Source of the DNA: CAZQYB01 sp964597535
Lineage (GTDB): Bacteria; Planctomycetota; Phycisphaerae; Sedimentisphaerales; Anaerobacaceae
Direction: 5' to 3'
NCBI GenBank assembly: GCA_964597535.1
Contig: CAZQYB010000116.1
Location: forward strand, 1 to 8,441
Length of the DNA: 8,441 nucleotides
Part shown: positions 1 through 5,661 of the stretch, one piece after another
Layout: the number at the start of each line of letters is the position of its first letter
How positions within the stretch are numbered: the stretch's first letter is position 1
Translations under genes and position numbers: made by a program
Notes under the pieces: generated by a model
What the model saw: only the letters and a program-made list of their open reading frames with translations
Databases searched by the model: none
Told to the model about the DNA's origin: nothing

Positions 1-696
1 GAGCAGGGCCTCGACCACCCCGACCGAAAGAGCATCGTCCTTGCAGGCGAAGACTGGCATACCGGCGTTATAGGCATCGTCGCTGCGAGAATAGTGGAAA
101 AATTCCATCGTCCGACGATTATGATTAACACCGGGAGCCCGGAAAACTCCATCGCTCAGGGCTCCGCCCGCTCAATAACAGGATTCTGTTTGCTCACCGC
201 AATCTCAGCCTGCTCACAACATTTAGTTGCTTTCGGCGGACATAAAATGGCCGCCGGCGTAACTATCGAAACAGAAAAAATCACCCGCTTTGCATCCGAT
301 TTTGAAGACTACGCAAAGCAAAACCTGAGCCAGAGTGATTGCGTTGCAAAACTTCACATCGACGCTGCGGCGCCATTGAACGGATTCAGGAAGGAGACCA
401 TCAGCGAGCTGCAAATGCTCGAACCTTTCGGCCAGGGTAATCCCAGACCGATTTTCGCAACAAAGGGAGTTCGTCTTGCTGCTCCGCCCAGAAAGGTCGG
501 CACAGGCGGGGAACACCTCCAGCTTGCAATAACCGACAATACCGCCGCCGTCCGCTGCATCGGCTTTCGCTTCGGCAAGCTGGAAAAGAAGCTGCTTGAC
601 CACGAGTTCTTCGACGTTGCCTATCAACCCCAGCTAAATACCTACAACGGCGCCAGCAACGTCGAATTCGTTCTGGCGGACGTACAATTCGAATAG
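1..696 (+). CDS. recJ: Single-stranded-DNA-specific exonuclease RecJ, C-terminal part (5' end outside window)
   Basis: The reading frame is open from base 1 to a TAG at 694-696, giving the last 231 residues of a RecJ-type 5'-3' single-strand DNA exonuclease used in recombination and mismatch repair. Visible signatures, numbered from the window edge, are the WHxGVIGIVAARI segment (about 19-31), the DHHA1 motif GSARSI (54-59), GGH (79-81) with AAG (84-86), and the LEPFGQGNP segment typical of the C-terminal OB-fold part (near residues 109-117). The catalytic DHH domain with its metal-binding aspartates lies upstream of the window and cannot be checked. The internal ATG at 94 is not the start, because the conserved W-H-x-G-V-I-G motif is encoded before it. 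The next gene follows after 21 bp, suggesting co-transcription. Identification rests on motif recognition and is strong. Confidence 0.93.
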   Translation, partial: EQGLDHPDRKSIVLAGEDWHTGVIGIVAARIVEKFHRPTIMINTGSPENSIAQGSARSITGFCLLTAISACSQHLVAFGGHKMAAGVTIETEKITRFASDFEDYAKQNLSQSDCVAKLHIDAAAPLNGFRKETISELQMLEPFGQGNPRPIFATKGVRLAAPPRKVGTGGEHLQLAITDNTAAVRCIGFRFGKLEKKLLDHEFFDVAYQPQLNTYNGASNVEFVLADVQFE

Positions 697-707
697 CGTC
701 TAATTTC

Positions 708-713
708 AGGAAG
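708..713 (+). promoter_or_regulatory. Ribosome binding site of the phosphoesterase gene
   Basis: AGGAAG lies 4 bases before the ATG at 718 and sits in the short gap after the recJ stop codon. It supports this start, which also gives the lipoprotein signal peptide. Confidence 0.6.
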
Positions 714-717
714 CACT

Positions 718-1593
718 ATGAAACTTTTACGAAACCTGCTTGTTGTCATCGGTGCAGTTATTCTTGTTGGCTGTGCCGATGCCGACCACAGCTTAAAGAT
801 TCAGGCGTCCGGACAGGCAAATCCCTGGACGCATCTGAATTTATACAACAATCCGGACAATTTCCAGTTTGCAATCGTCGCCGACCGAACCGGCAACATG
901 CGGCCGGGCGTCTTCGCGGACGCTGTTGAGAAATTGAACCTCTTAAAACCTGAGTTTGTTATGTCTATCGGCGATTTAATTATGGGCGAGACCGAGGATG
1001 ACGCCGAATTAGACCGCCAGTGGGACGAGTTTGACACTTTAGTCAAGAAGTTGCGGATGCCCTTCTTTTATGTGCCGGGAAATCACGATATCAGCAATGA
1101 AGCAATGGCCAAAAAATGGCAAAAACGCCTCGGACGAAGCTATTATCACTTCGTTTATCACAATGTTCTCTTCCTCTGCCTGAACACCGAAGACCCTCCT
1201 GCAAGTGGTATTAGCGACCGGCAGATTGAATACGTCAGAAAGGCACTCGAAGACAACAGAAATGTCCGCTGGACGCTCGTATTTATGCATCGACCTCTCT
1301 GGGAAAAAAGCGAAACACTGGAAAACTGGGAAAAGTTCGAATCATTATTGGCAGATAGACCCTATACCGTTTTTGCCGGACACACCCATACATACAATAA
1401 ATCTGTACGCAACAACCGGCTGTACTACGTCCTGGCTATAACAGGTGGAGGTGGCGGAGGCGAAGACAATGAGCCGCTTGGACTTGCTGAATGCCGATTT
1501 GACCATATTGTGTGGGTGACTATGACCGGCGAGGGCCCCGCAATGGCCAATCTTCTGCTTGAAGGTATATTGGACGACGAACCCTGCCCATAG
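718..1593 (+). CDS. Calcineurin-like metallophosphoesterase, predicted lipoprotein
   Basis: A 291-residue protein. Residues 1-19 form a lipoprotein signal peptide: K and R near the N-terminus, a hydrophobic stretch, then lipobox L-V-G-C19. Residue 20 is Ala rather than Asp, so outer-membrane anchoring is more likely than inner-membrane retention. The phosphoesterase fold follows: motif I at FAIVAD56-R-T, GD86 in GDLI, GNHD 121-124, a His in FMHRP (H191), and GHTH 221-224. These are the usual dinuclear metal ligands, except that the canonical D-x-H of motif I reads D-R-T. The substrate cannot be told from sequence; nucleotides, phospholipids or cell-wall phosphates are all possible. A run of six glycines (243-248) follows the last metal motif. 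It probably shares a transcript with recJ and ends at an intrinsic terminator. The family call is firm, the role unknown. Confidence 0.88.
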   Translation: MKLLRNLLVVIGAVILVGCADADHSLKIQASGQANPWTHLNLYNNPDNFQFAIVADRTGNMRPGVFADAVEKLNLLKPEFVMSIGDLIMGETEDDAELDRQWDEFDTLVKKLRMPFFYVPGNHDISNEAMAKKWQKRLGRSYYHFVYHNVLFLCLNTEDPPASGISDRQIEYVRKALEDNRNVRWTLVFMHRPLWEKSETLENWEKFESLLADRPYTVFAGHTHTYNKSVRNNRLYYVLAITGGGGGGEDNEPLGLAECRFDHIVWVTMTGEGPAMANLLLEGILDDEPCP

Positions 1594-1601
1594 TAGCGGT
1601 T

Positions 1602-1640
1602 GTGGATGGCGTTTAGCATATACGCTGTCCGCTATTTTTT
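1602..1640 (+). terminator. Intrinsic terminator after the phosphoesterase gene
   Basis: Bases 1602-1612 pair with 1622-1632 in an 11-bp stem that includes three G-T wobbles, around a 9-base loop, followed closely by six T residues at 1635-1640. The hairpin begins 8 bases after the phosphoesterase stop codon and overlaps the stop codon of the convergent transglutaminase-like gene. No T-run lies on the other side, so it should act mainly on plus-strand transcripts. Confidence 0.65.
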
Positions 1641-3134
1641 ACTGACCGTTACCTTATCAATTTTGAACCGCCCCAAAATGTTGACCAGACTGAAGAAGTC
1701 CTCTATATTGCCGTTGCCGACAGCCAGAGCAATATGTCCGGCGTCGTATCCGCCCAGCCCGGCACTCTTAAACGCCGCATCCAGACCTACCCATTTGCCG
1801 GGTTCCCGCCCTGCGGGGTCCCCGCCTACATATGCCTGCACCCACGCATGCCCTCCAAAACCCTGTAAACCGGCAAAATCTTCGATGTATGCCACACCAG
1901 TAACCACCTGCGCCGGTATCCCAACAGCCCGGCACATCGCTGCTGTCAGCACCGCATGCTCTGTGCAGTCGCCCTGCCTGCTGGCCGCAACCTCCGCCGC
2001 TGAGGCGTAACCCACTGATAAGCTCTTGTTCTCAATGTAGTCGCCCACAAATGCTTCGATTTTCTTTATGGCCCCAGCCGCATCTTTCGTCCCGCCAATC
2101 GCACGGCGGGCAAGCTTAATTATCTGTTTGTTATCGCTCTGCAGAAATCTATTGGGCTGCATCGCTTCCAGAATTGTCTTATCTTTACCTTTATAAGGGA
2201 ACCCTGCTCCCGCTGGTGCGGCAACCGGCTCGACCGTCACGATTAGACCGCCGGCCTTGCCGGGCCTTACGCTTTGATTATCGCCGGAAGGTATCGTCAG
2301 GCTGTTTGCATCTGCTGTTGGGCTCAGGTGGTAAGTAATCGACTTTGCCGACCCGACCTTCTCCAGCGGCACGGGACTTGCCACGAACATCTTATTAATC
2401 AGTTCCAGCACGTCATTTTTACCCAGCGCAAACTCCTTCGCGCACGCCACCATCTCAATTTGCATACCCATCATAGGCATTACGGTCTTTTGTTGGCGAA
2501 GCTCATCATCAACATAACTTGTAGTAACAATTTCACCGGTCATCGGCATCGTCATAGTTGTTGTAACTTCTCTCAAAGCTACGACACGTCCGAGCAGGTC
2601 AACGTTTCGTTTCGGCCCGATGCGTATTTGTGCATCAAGGGCCTGCATGATAGTTGGACTGAATATTTTGACGGTGTAACTCAAACCTTCTTTCAAACCT
2701 TTCTTTAGCGTCAGCAGGCGCAGGGCCTCCGCCATCACCGCGCCCTTCGGCCATTCAAGGGTGCTCTTTTGTTCAGCTCCCATCGATGTAATCGTTACAT
2801 CCACAGTCCCCTGCTCATTCACTGTGCCCGCAATTTTCATTGTCATCATACTAAAGTCTTGTACGACTTCGAAAGCTAACGGCCTGCCGTCAATCGTCTC
2901 GATGCCGGTTTCAGTTGTGGTTATAGTTACGGGGACCCCAACTCTGCTCATTGTCATATTGACTTTCTCGGTGGTAGTTACTTTCTTTTCTGTTGCCTGC
3001 CGAGTATGTATCGCATAGCCGACCTTCTTGCCTTCCATAAAAATGGCAAAGTACTCAGTTTCGCTTGCTGCCGGCTGCGCCCAACCAACCGCCGACAGCA
3101 CTAACCAAACGCCGAAAAAATGCCGCGACTTCAT
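1632..3134 (-). CDS. Secreted transglutaminase-like (papain-fold) domain protein
   Basis: A 500-residue protein with a Sec signal peptide at residues 1 to about 24 (K-S-R-H, hydrophobic core, then AQPAAS), so it acts in the periplasm or outside the cell. Residues about 25-300 are rich in Thr, Met and Val and look like beta-sheet modules with no recognised catalytic motif. The C-terminal part is a transglutaminase-core domain: Cys390 in GDCTEHA, His429 in GGHAWV and Asp452 in GLDAAF form the expected Cys-His-Asp triad in the right order and spacing. Bacterial proteins of this sort are often peptidases or amidases rather than cross-linking enzymes, so the reaction is open. The start is supported by the ribosome binding site CTCCTT (plus-strand reading, 3142-3147). 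It is divergent from murE and convergent with the phosphoesterase gene. Domain call strong, function unknown. Confidence 0.85.
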   Translation of the reverse strand: MKSRHFFGVWLVLSAVGWAQPAASETEYFAIFMEGKKVGYAIHTRQATEKKVTTTEKVNMTMSRVGVPVTITTTETGIETIDGRPLAFEVVQDFSMMTMKIAGTVNEQGTVDVTITSMGAEQKSTLEWPKGAVMAEALRLLTLKKGLKEGLSYTVKIFSPTIMQALDAQIRIGPKRNVDLLGRVVALREVTTTMTMPMTGEIVTTSYVDDELRQQKTVMPMMGMQIEMVACAKEFALGKNDVLELINKMFVASPVPLEKVGSAKSITYHLSPTADANSLTIPSGDNQSVRPGKAGGLIVTVEPVAAPAGAGFPYKGKDKTILEAMQPNRFLQSDNKQIIKLARRAIGGTKDAAGAIKKIEAFVGDYIENKSLSVGYASAAEVAASRQGDCTEHAVLTAAMCRAVGIPAQVVTGVAYIEDFAGLQGFGGHAWVQAYVGGDPAGREPGKWVGLDAAFKSAGLGGYDAGHIALAVGNGNIEDFFSLVNILGRFKIDKVTVSKK

Positions 3135-3141
3135 AATCCAG

Positions 3142-3147
3142 CTCCTT
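3142..3147 (-). promoter_or_regulatory. Ribosome binding site of the transglutaminase-like gene
   Basis: Read on the minus strand this is AAGGAG, 7 bases before the ATG at 3134. It fixes the start that gives a good signal peptide. Confidence 0.65.
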
Positions 3148-3272
3148 TCTTTAACATCACCCTCCGTTTTTTCAAAAATTCACAACCACTGATAAGTATA
3201 ACCGCAAAACCACAATTTTTCATCGCAATAATTTTCCTAACGGTTAAAATAGGCGGAAAATTTTCTTCGTGA

Positions 3273-4793
3273 ATGCCTATGACTTTTGGTGAACTTCTAA
3301 ATCTGGCTTGTTCGGACGAAGCGCCTAATCTTTGTACCGATTCGCGCCTTGTCAGGGCCGGTGATGTCTTCATAGCCGTCAAAGGCACTGTTTATGACGG
3401 CCACGACTTTATCGACCAGGCTCTGGCCAGAGGTGCCAAATATATTGTCTGCCAGGAGGAGCAAACGAGTCACGAGTCACGAGCCGCGGGTCAGAAGATG
3501 ATAGTTGTTGAAAACTCTGCTGAGGCAGCCGCCCTTCTGGCACAGGCAGGCAGGGGTAATCCAGCTTCACAACTGACAAATCTCGCCGTTACCGGCACAA
3601 ACGGAAAAACAACCGTCGCGTATCTGGTTCGCTCCTGTATCCAAAAGGCAGGCGAAAAGTGCGGCCTCATCGGCACAATCATTTACGATACCGGCGAGAA
3701 CTGCTCCGAGGCAGCCCTGACAACGCCCGATTGTCTTTACATCGCCGAAGTACAGCAGCAGATGTTAACGGCCGGCTCAAAATATATGGTCATTGAGGCC
3801 AGCAGTCACGCACTCTCTCAGGACCGCCTCGCCGCCATAAAATTCAAAGCAGCCGCCTTCACAAATCTTGCCGGCGACCACCTCGACTACCACAAAACCA
3901 AAGCAGCGTACCTCACCGCCAAAACCAAACTCTTTTCTTCTCTTTCGCCCGACGCAACGGCAGTGTTGAATAAACAGTCCCCGGAAGCCGAACTCATCGC
4001 CGAGCGAACCGACGCTAAAATCTTATGGTATGCCGTTGATGGACCGGCGGATTTAACTGCTCGTATCAAATCAATGGATATAACGGGAACTGTCTTTGCC
4101 ATCGAATATGCCGGAAAATCATCCCTTATAGAGACCCCTTTGCTCGGCCGATACAACGTAAGTAACCACTTGGCGGCGGCAGGACTGTGCTTTGCAGCCG
4201 GTTTCGATTTGGAAACGATAGCGGCTGGGCTATCAATGTTAAAGACAATACCCGGCCGATTGAAAAAAATCGATTGGGAGGGCGATTTTTCAGTTTTTAT
4301 TGATTATGCGCATACTGCCGATGCCTTGAAAAATGTTCTGACTACGCTAAAACCTTTCTGCAGGGCTAAGCTGACGGTCGTTTTTGGCTGCGGCGGAGAC
4401 AGGGACCGGACCAAACGCCCGCGTATGGCCGGGGTCGCTGAGCAATTCGCCGATTCTATAATTATAACCAGCGATAACCCGCGAACCGAAAATCCTGAAG
4501 ACATCATAGATGAAATCGTCGCTGGCTTCGAAAAAGGCCCTGCAATACCGTATGCAGAATTACGAGCGGCGAGCGACGAGCGACGAGCGACGAAAATAAT
4601 TGAGCCGGATAGAAAAAAAGCTATCGAGTCGGCTATAAAAACAGCCGCCGGAGATGACATCGTACTCATAGCGGGCAAAGGCCACGAAACGTATCAGATA
4701 ATCGGAACGCAAAAATTCAATTTCAGTGATAAAGATATTGCCCAGGAATGCCTCCGGAAACGAATCAGAAATAGAGAATCAAATGCTGATTAG
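3273..4793 (+). CDS. murE: UDP-N-acetylmuramoyl-L-alanyl-D-glutamate--2,6-diaminopimelate ligase
   Basis: A cytoplasmic Mur ligase of 506 residues that adds the third amino acid of the peptidoglycan stem peptide using ATP. Domain 1 has the CTDSRLVRAGDVFIAVKG uridine-binding region (21-38). The central domain has the P-loop TGTNGKTT (107-114), TTPD (150-153), EASSHAL (175-181), GDHLDYH (201-207) and Lys217, the probable carbamylated lysine. GRYNVSNHLAA (292-302), DYAHT (344-348) and FGCGGDRDRTKRP (371-383) follow. The C-terminal domain has DNPR (401-404), the motif for meso-diaminopimelate rather than lysine, and GKGHE (468-472). Two loops, around residues 65-73 and 430-440, are encoded by ACGAGYS heptamer repeats. 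No clear ribosome binding site precedes ATG 3273; the ATG at 3279 is an equally possible start. Confidence 0.97.
   Translation: MPMTFGELLNLACSDEAPNLCTDSRLVRAGDVFIAVKGTVYDGHDFIDQALARGAKYIVCQEEQTSHESRAAGQKMIVVENSAEAAALLAQAGRGNPASQLTNLAVTGTNGKTTVAYLVRSCIQKAGEKCGLIGTIIYDTGENCSEAALTTPDCLYIAEVQQQMLTAGSKYMVIEASSHALSQDRLAAIKFKAAAFTNLAGDHLDYHKTKAAYLTAKTKLFSSLSPDATAVLNKQSPEAELIAERTDAKILWYAVDGPADLTARIKSMDITGTVFAIEYAGKSSLIETPLLGRYNVSNHLAAAGLCFAAGFDLETIAAGLSMLKTIPGRLKKIDWEGDFSVFIDYAHTADALKNVLTTLKPFCRAKLTVVFGCGGDRDRTKRPRMAGVAEQFADSIIITSDNPRTENPEDIIDEIVAGFEKGPAIPYAELRAASDERRATKIIEPDRKKAIESAIKTAAGDDIVLIAGKGHETYQIIGTQKFNFSDKDIAQECLRKRIRNRESNAD
3465..3492 (+). repeat. ACGAGYS 7-bp tandem repeat, copy 1, inside murE
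   Basis: Four 7-bp units: ACGAGTC twice, ACGAGCC once, then a degenerate GCGGGTC. It encodes murE residues 65-73 (TSHESRAAG) in the variable stretch between strand YIVCQEE and KMIVVEN of domain 1, where MurE proteins differ most. The same unit recurs at 4562 and 5708. Confidence 0.8.
4562..4593 (+). repeat. ACGAGYS 7-bp tandem repeat, copy 2, inside murE
   Basis: Four 7-bp units (ACGAGCG, GCGAGCG, then ACGAGCG twice) plus a partial ACGA. It encodes the R-A-A-S-D-E-R-R-A-T segment just before the conserved I-x-x-D-R-K-x-A-I segment of the MurE C-terminal domain, again in a loop of variable length. Confidence 0.85.
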
Positions 4794-4797
4794 CATT
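4782..4797 (+). other. Small hairpin over the murE stop codon
   Basis: AATGCT (4782-4787) and AGCATT (4792-4797) are a perfect 6-bp inverted repeat with loop GATT, covering the murE TAG. No T-run follows, so it is a poor intrinsic terminator. The rest of the 86-bp gap up to the higA stop shows no other signal. Confidence 0.3.
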
Positions 4798-4879
4798 CCG
4801 CTCGCTCATATCTTAATCCGCAGCTTATCTATATACTAACCCCAATATAACCAGATATTTCGTTGACTTGCTCGTTTGG

Positions 4880-5182
4880 CTATGCATAGGCCAACTTTTC
4901 CACCTCTTTTTCTATACGACGTGAAAGCCTGTCTGTCTCTACATCCAAATCATAATCCATTTGAAGACCCAGCCAAAACTGTGGCGAATTGCCGAAATGC
5001 CGAGCTAAACGAAGTGCCGTGTTTGCTGTTATGCTCCTTTTGCCATGAATGATTTCGTTTATTCTTCGAGGAGACACTCCCAAATCTCGGCCAAGCTGAT
5101 TTTGACTTATGCTCATGGGCTTTAAGAATTCTTCGAAAAGCACCTCGCCTGGATGTAAAGGAGGTATCTTGTTCTTTCCCAT
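4880..5182 (-). CDS. higA: HigA-type antitoxin, XRE-family DNA-binding protein
   Basis: A 100-residue protein starting with the HPGEVLFEEFLKPMSISQNQLG signature of HigA/VapI antitoxins. A lambda-repressor-like helix-turn-helix spans about residues 25-47 (SQNQLGRDLGVSPRRINEI), followed by GKRSIT, the TALRLARHFG helix and the family's FWLGLQMDYDL segment. The charged C-terminal helix (residues 81-98) is a plausible toxin-contact or dimer region. In this family the antitoxin binds and masks the HigB toxin and represses its own promoter. Here the toxin gene comes first, which is the usual higBA order and the reverse of most toxin-antitoxin operons. The higB stop lies 9 bases before this ATG and overlaps the ribosome binding site, indicating coupled translation. 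The gene converges on murE. Family call is strong. Confidence 0.93.
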   Translation of the reverse strand: MGKNKIPPLHPGEVLFEEFLKPMSISQNQLGRDLGVSPRRINEIIHGKRSITANTALRLARHFGNSPQFWLGLQMDYDLDVETDRLSRRIEKEVEKLAYA

Positions 5183-5185
5183 TTT

Positions 5186-5193
5186 TTCACCTC
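5186..5193 (-). promoter_or_regulatory. Ribosome binding site of higA overlapping the higB stop codon
   Basis: Read on the minus strand the junction is TGAGGTGA followed by AAAA and ATG. The GAGGTGA sequence shares bases with the higB TGA stop, so ribosomes finishing the toxin are placed at the antitoxin start. Confidence 0.65.
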
Positions 5194-5473
5194 AATGATA
5201 ATCTGTAATCTCTACCCCCAAGGCATTATTGTCTGTCCACTTAAAACAAATTCGCCATTGGTCGTTAATACGAATACTGTATTGTCCTTTTCTTTTACCG
5301 GATAACATTTCTAACCTGTTAGCCGGCGGGATTTTCAAATCACTTAATGTTTTACTCCGATTAATCATACGCAGCTTTCTGAAAGCTGCTTTTTGAATAT
5401 TACGAGGCAGCTTCCTGGAATATTCGCGGCAAAAGATTTTTTCTGTTTCTTTACATTTGAAGGTTTTAATCAT
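5192..5473 (-). CDS. higB: HigB-type toxin, RelE/ParE superfamily mRNA interferase
   Basis: A 93-residue protein with the complete HigB (plasmid maintenance killer) pattern: MIKTFKCKETEKIF at the N-terminus, RKLRMI (32-37), a L-x-D-L-x-x-P-P-x-N-R-L-E-x-L segment (43-57), GQYSIRINDQWRICFKW (63-79) and the C-terminal VEITDYH (87-93). Characterised HigB toxins cut mRNA on the ribosome, and the C-terminal Asp-Tyr-His is part of the known active region of the Proteus HigB. The His and Lys used there around residues 54-57 are Glu and Ser here, as my unaided alignment reads, so catalytic detail may differ. Full length and uninterrupted, so probably functional. It is transcribed away from murF from a strong promoter, with higA directly downstream. 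Confidence 0.94.
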   Translation of the reverse strand: MIKTFKCKETEKIFCREYSRKLPRNIQKAAFRKLRMINRSKTLSDLKIPPANRLEMLSGKRKGQYSIRINDQWRICFKWTDNNALGVEITDYH

Positions 5474-5484
5474 AAACCAATTAG

Positions 5485-5513
5485 ATTATATAACGAATGA
5501 CGTTATAAGTCAA
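5485..5513 (-). promoter_or_regulatory. Promoter of higBA
   Basis: On the minus strand, TTGACT (5508-5513) is followed by a 17-bp spacer and a perfect TATAAT (5485-5490). The predicted transcription start near 5478 leaves only about 5 bases before the higB ATG at 5473, and no ribosome binding site is present, so the message should be almost leaderless. Confidence 0.8.
5489..5507. promoter_or_regulatory. Inverted repeat in the higBA promoter, candidate HigA operator
   Basis: TATAACG and CGTTATA form perfect 7-bp arms around AATGA, 19 bp in all. The repeat fills the promoter spacer and covers two bases of the -10 box, ending at the edge of the -35 box. A dimeric repressor bound here would block RNA polymerase, matching the autoregulation known for HigA antitoxins. 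The sequence is seen directly; the binding is inferred. Confidence 0.65.
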
Positions 5514-5523
5514 GTTTGATTTT

Positions 5524-5623
5524 CAAGTATTTGCAATTTTTTATGCGGAATTCAAGAATATTTCAAAACCCTTGACCATTTGCAAAATTATAGCATAATT
5601 TCATCGTATCGACAAGTATTTGC
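5524..5623 (+). repeat. 11-bp direct repeat pair in the higB-murF spacer
   Basis: CAAGTATTTGC occurs at 5524-5534 and again at 5613-5623, 89 bp apart, either side of the candidate murF promoter. The shorter core ATTTGC also appears at 5578. It may be a repeated protein site or chance in AT-rich DNA. Confidence 0.4.
5572..5599 (+). promoter_or_regulatory. Candidate promoter of murF-mraY
   Basis: TTGACC (5572-5577), a 16-bp spacer and CATAAT (5594-5599) predict a start near 5606. murF needs a promoter of its own because the oppositely transcribed higBA module separates it from murE. The match is good but untested, and the surrounding DNA is AT-rich. Confidence 0.5.
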
Positions 5624-5661
5624 CTTACCGAAATTATAGAATAAATTTCTCAAAAACGAAA

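Noticed and set aside
94..696. RecJ fragment starting as an independent gene at ATG 94
   Set aside because: The conserved W-H-x-G-V-I-G-I-V-A-A-R segment is encoded in frame before this ATG, so the frame continues in from outside the window.
1600..2010. Open plus-strand frame of 136 codons across the 3' part of the transglutaminase-like gene
   Set aside because: It is antisense to the region coding the intact Cys-His-Asp domain, has a Pro/Ala/Cys-rich composition without motifs, and is a shadow of that gene.
2274..2708. Open plus-strand frame of 144 codons opposite the transglutaminase-like gene
   Set aside because: Antisense shadow rich in His and Cys, with no ribosome binding site and no recognisable family.
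3195..3215. Minus-strand TATACT as a -10 box for the transglutaminase-like gene
   Set aside because: No acceptable -35 sequence lies 16-18 bp upstream of it, so the match is too weak to annotate.
3228..3255. TAAAAT upstream of murE as a -10 box
   Set aside because: It matches five of six bases, but the sequence at the -35 position is poor; murE surely has a promoter in this spacer, but it cannot be placed.
5620..5661. TTG start giving a 14-residue longer MurF
   Set aside because: The extra residues do not resemble MurF N-termini, while ATG 5662 starts at the expected point; the TTG also lies only about 14 bases after the predicted transcription start.
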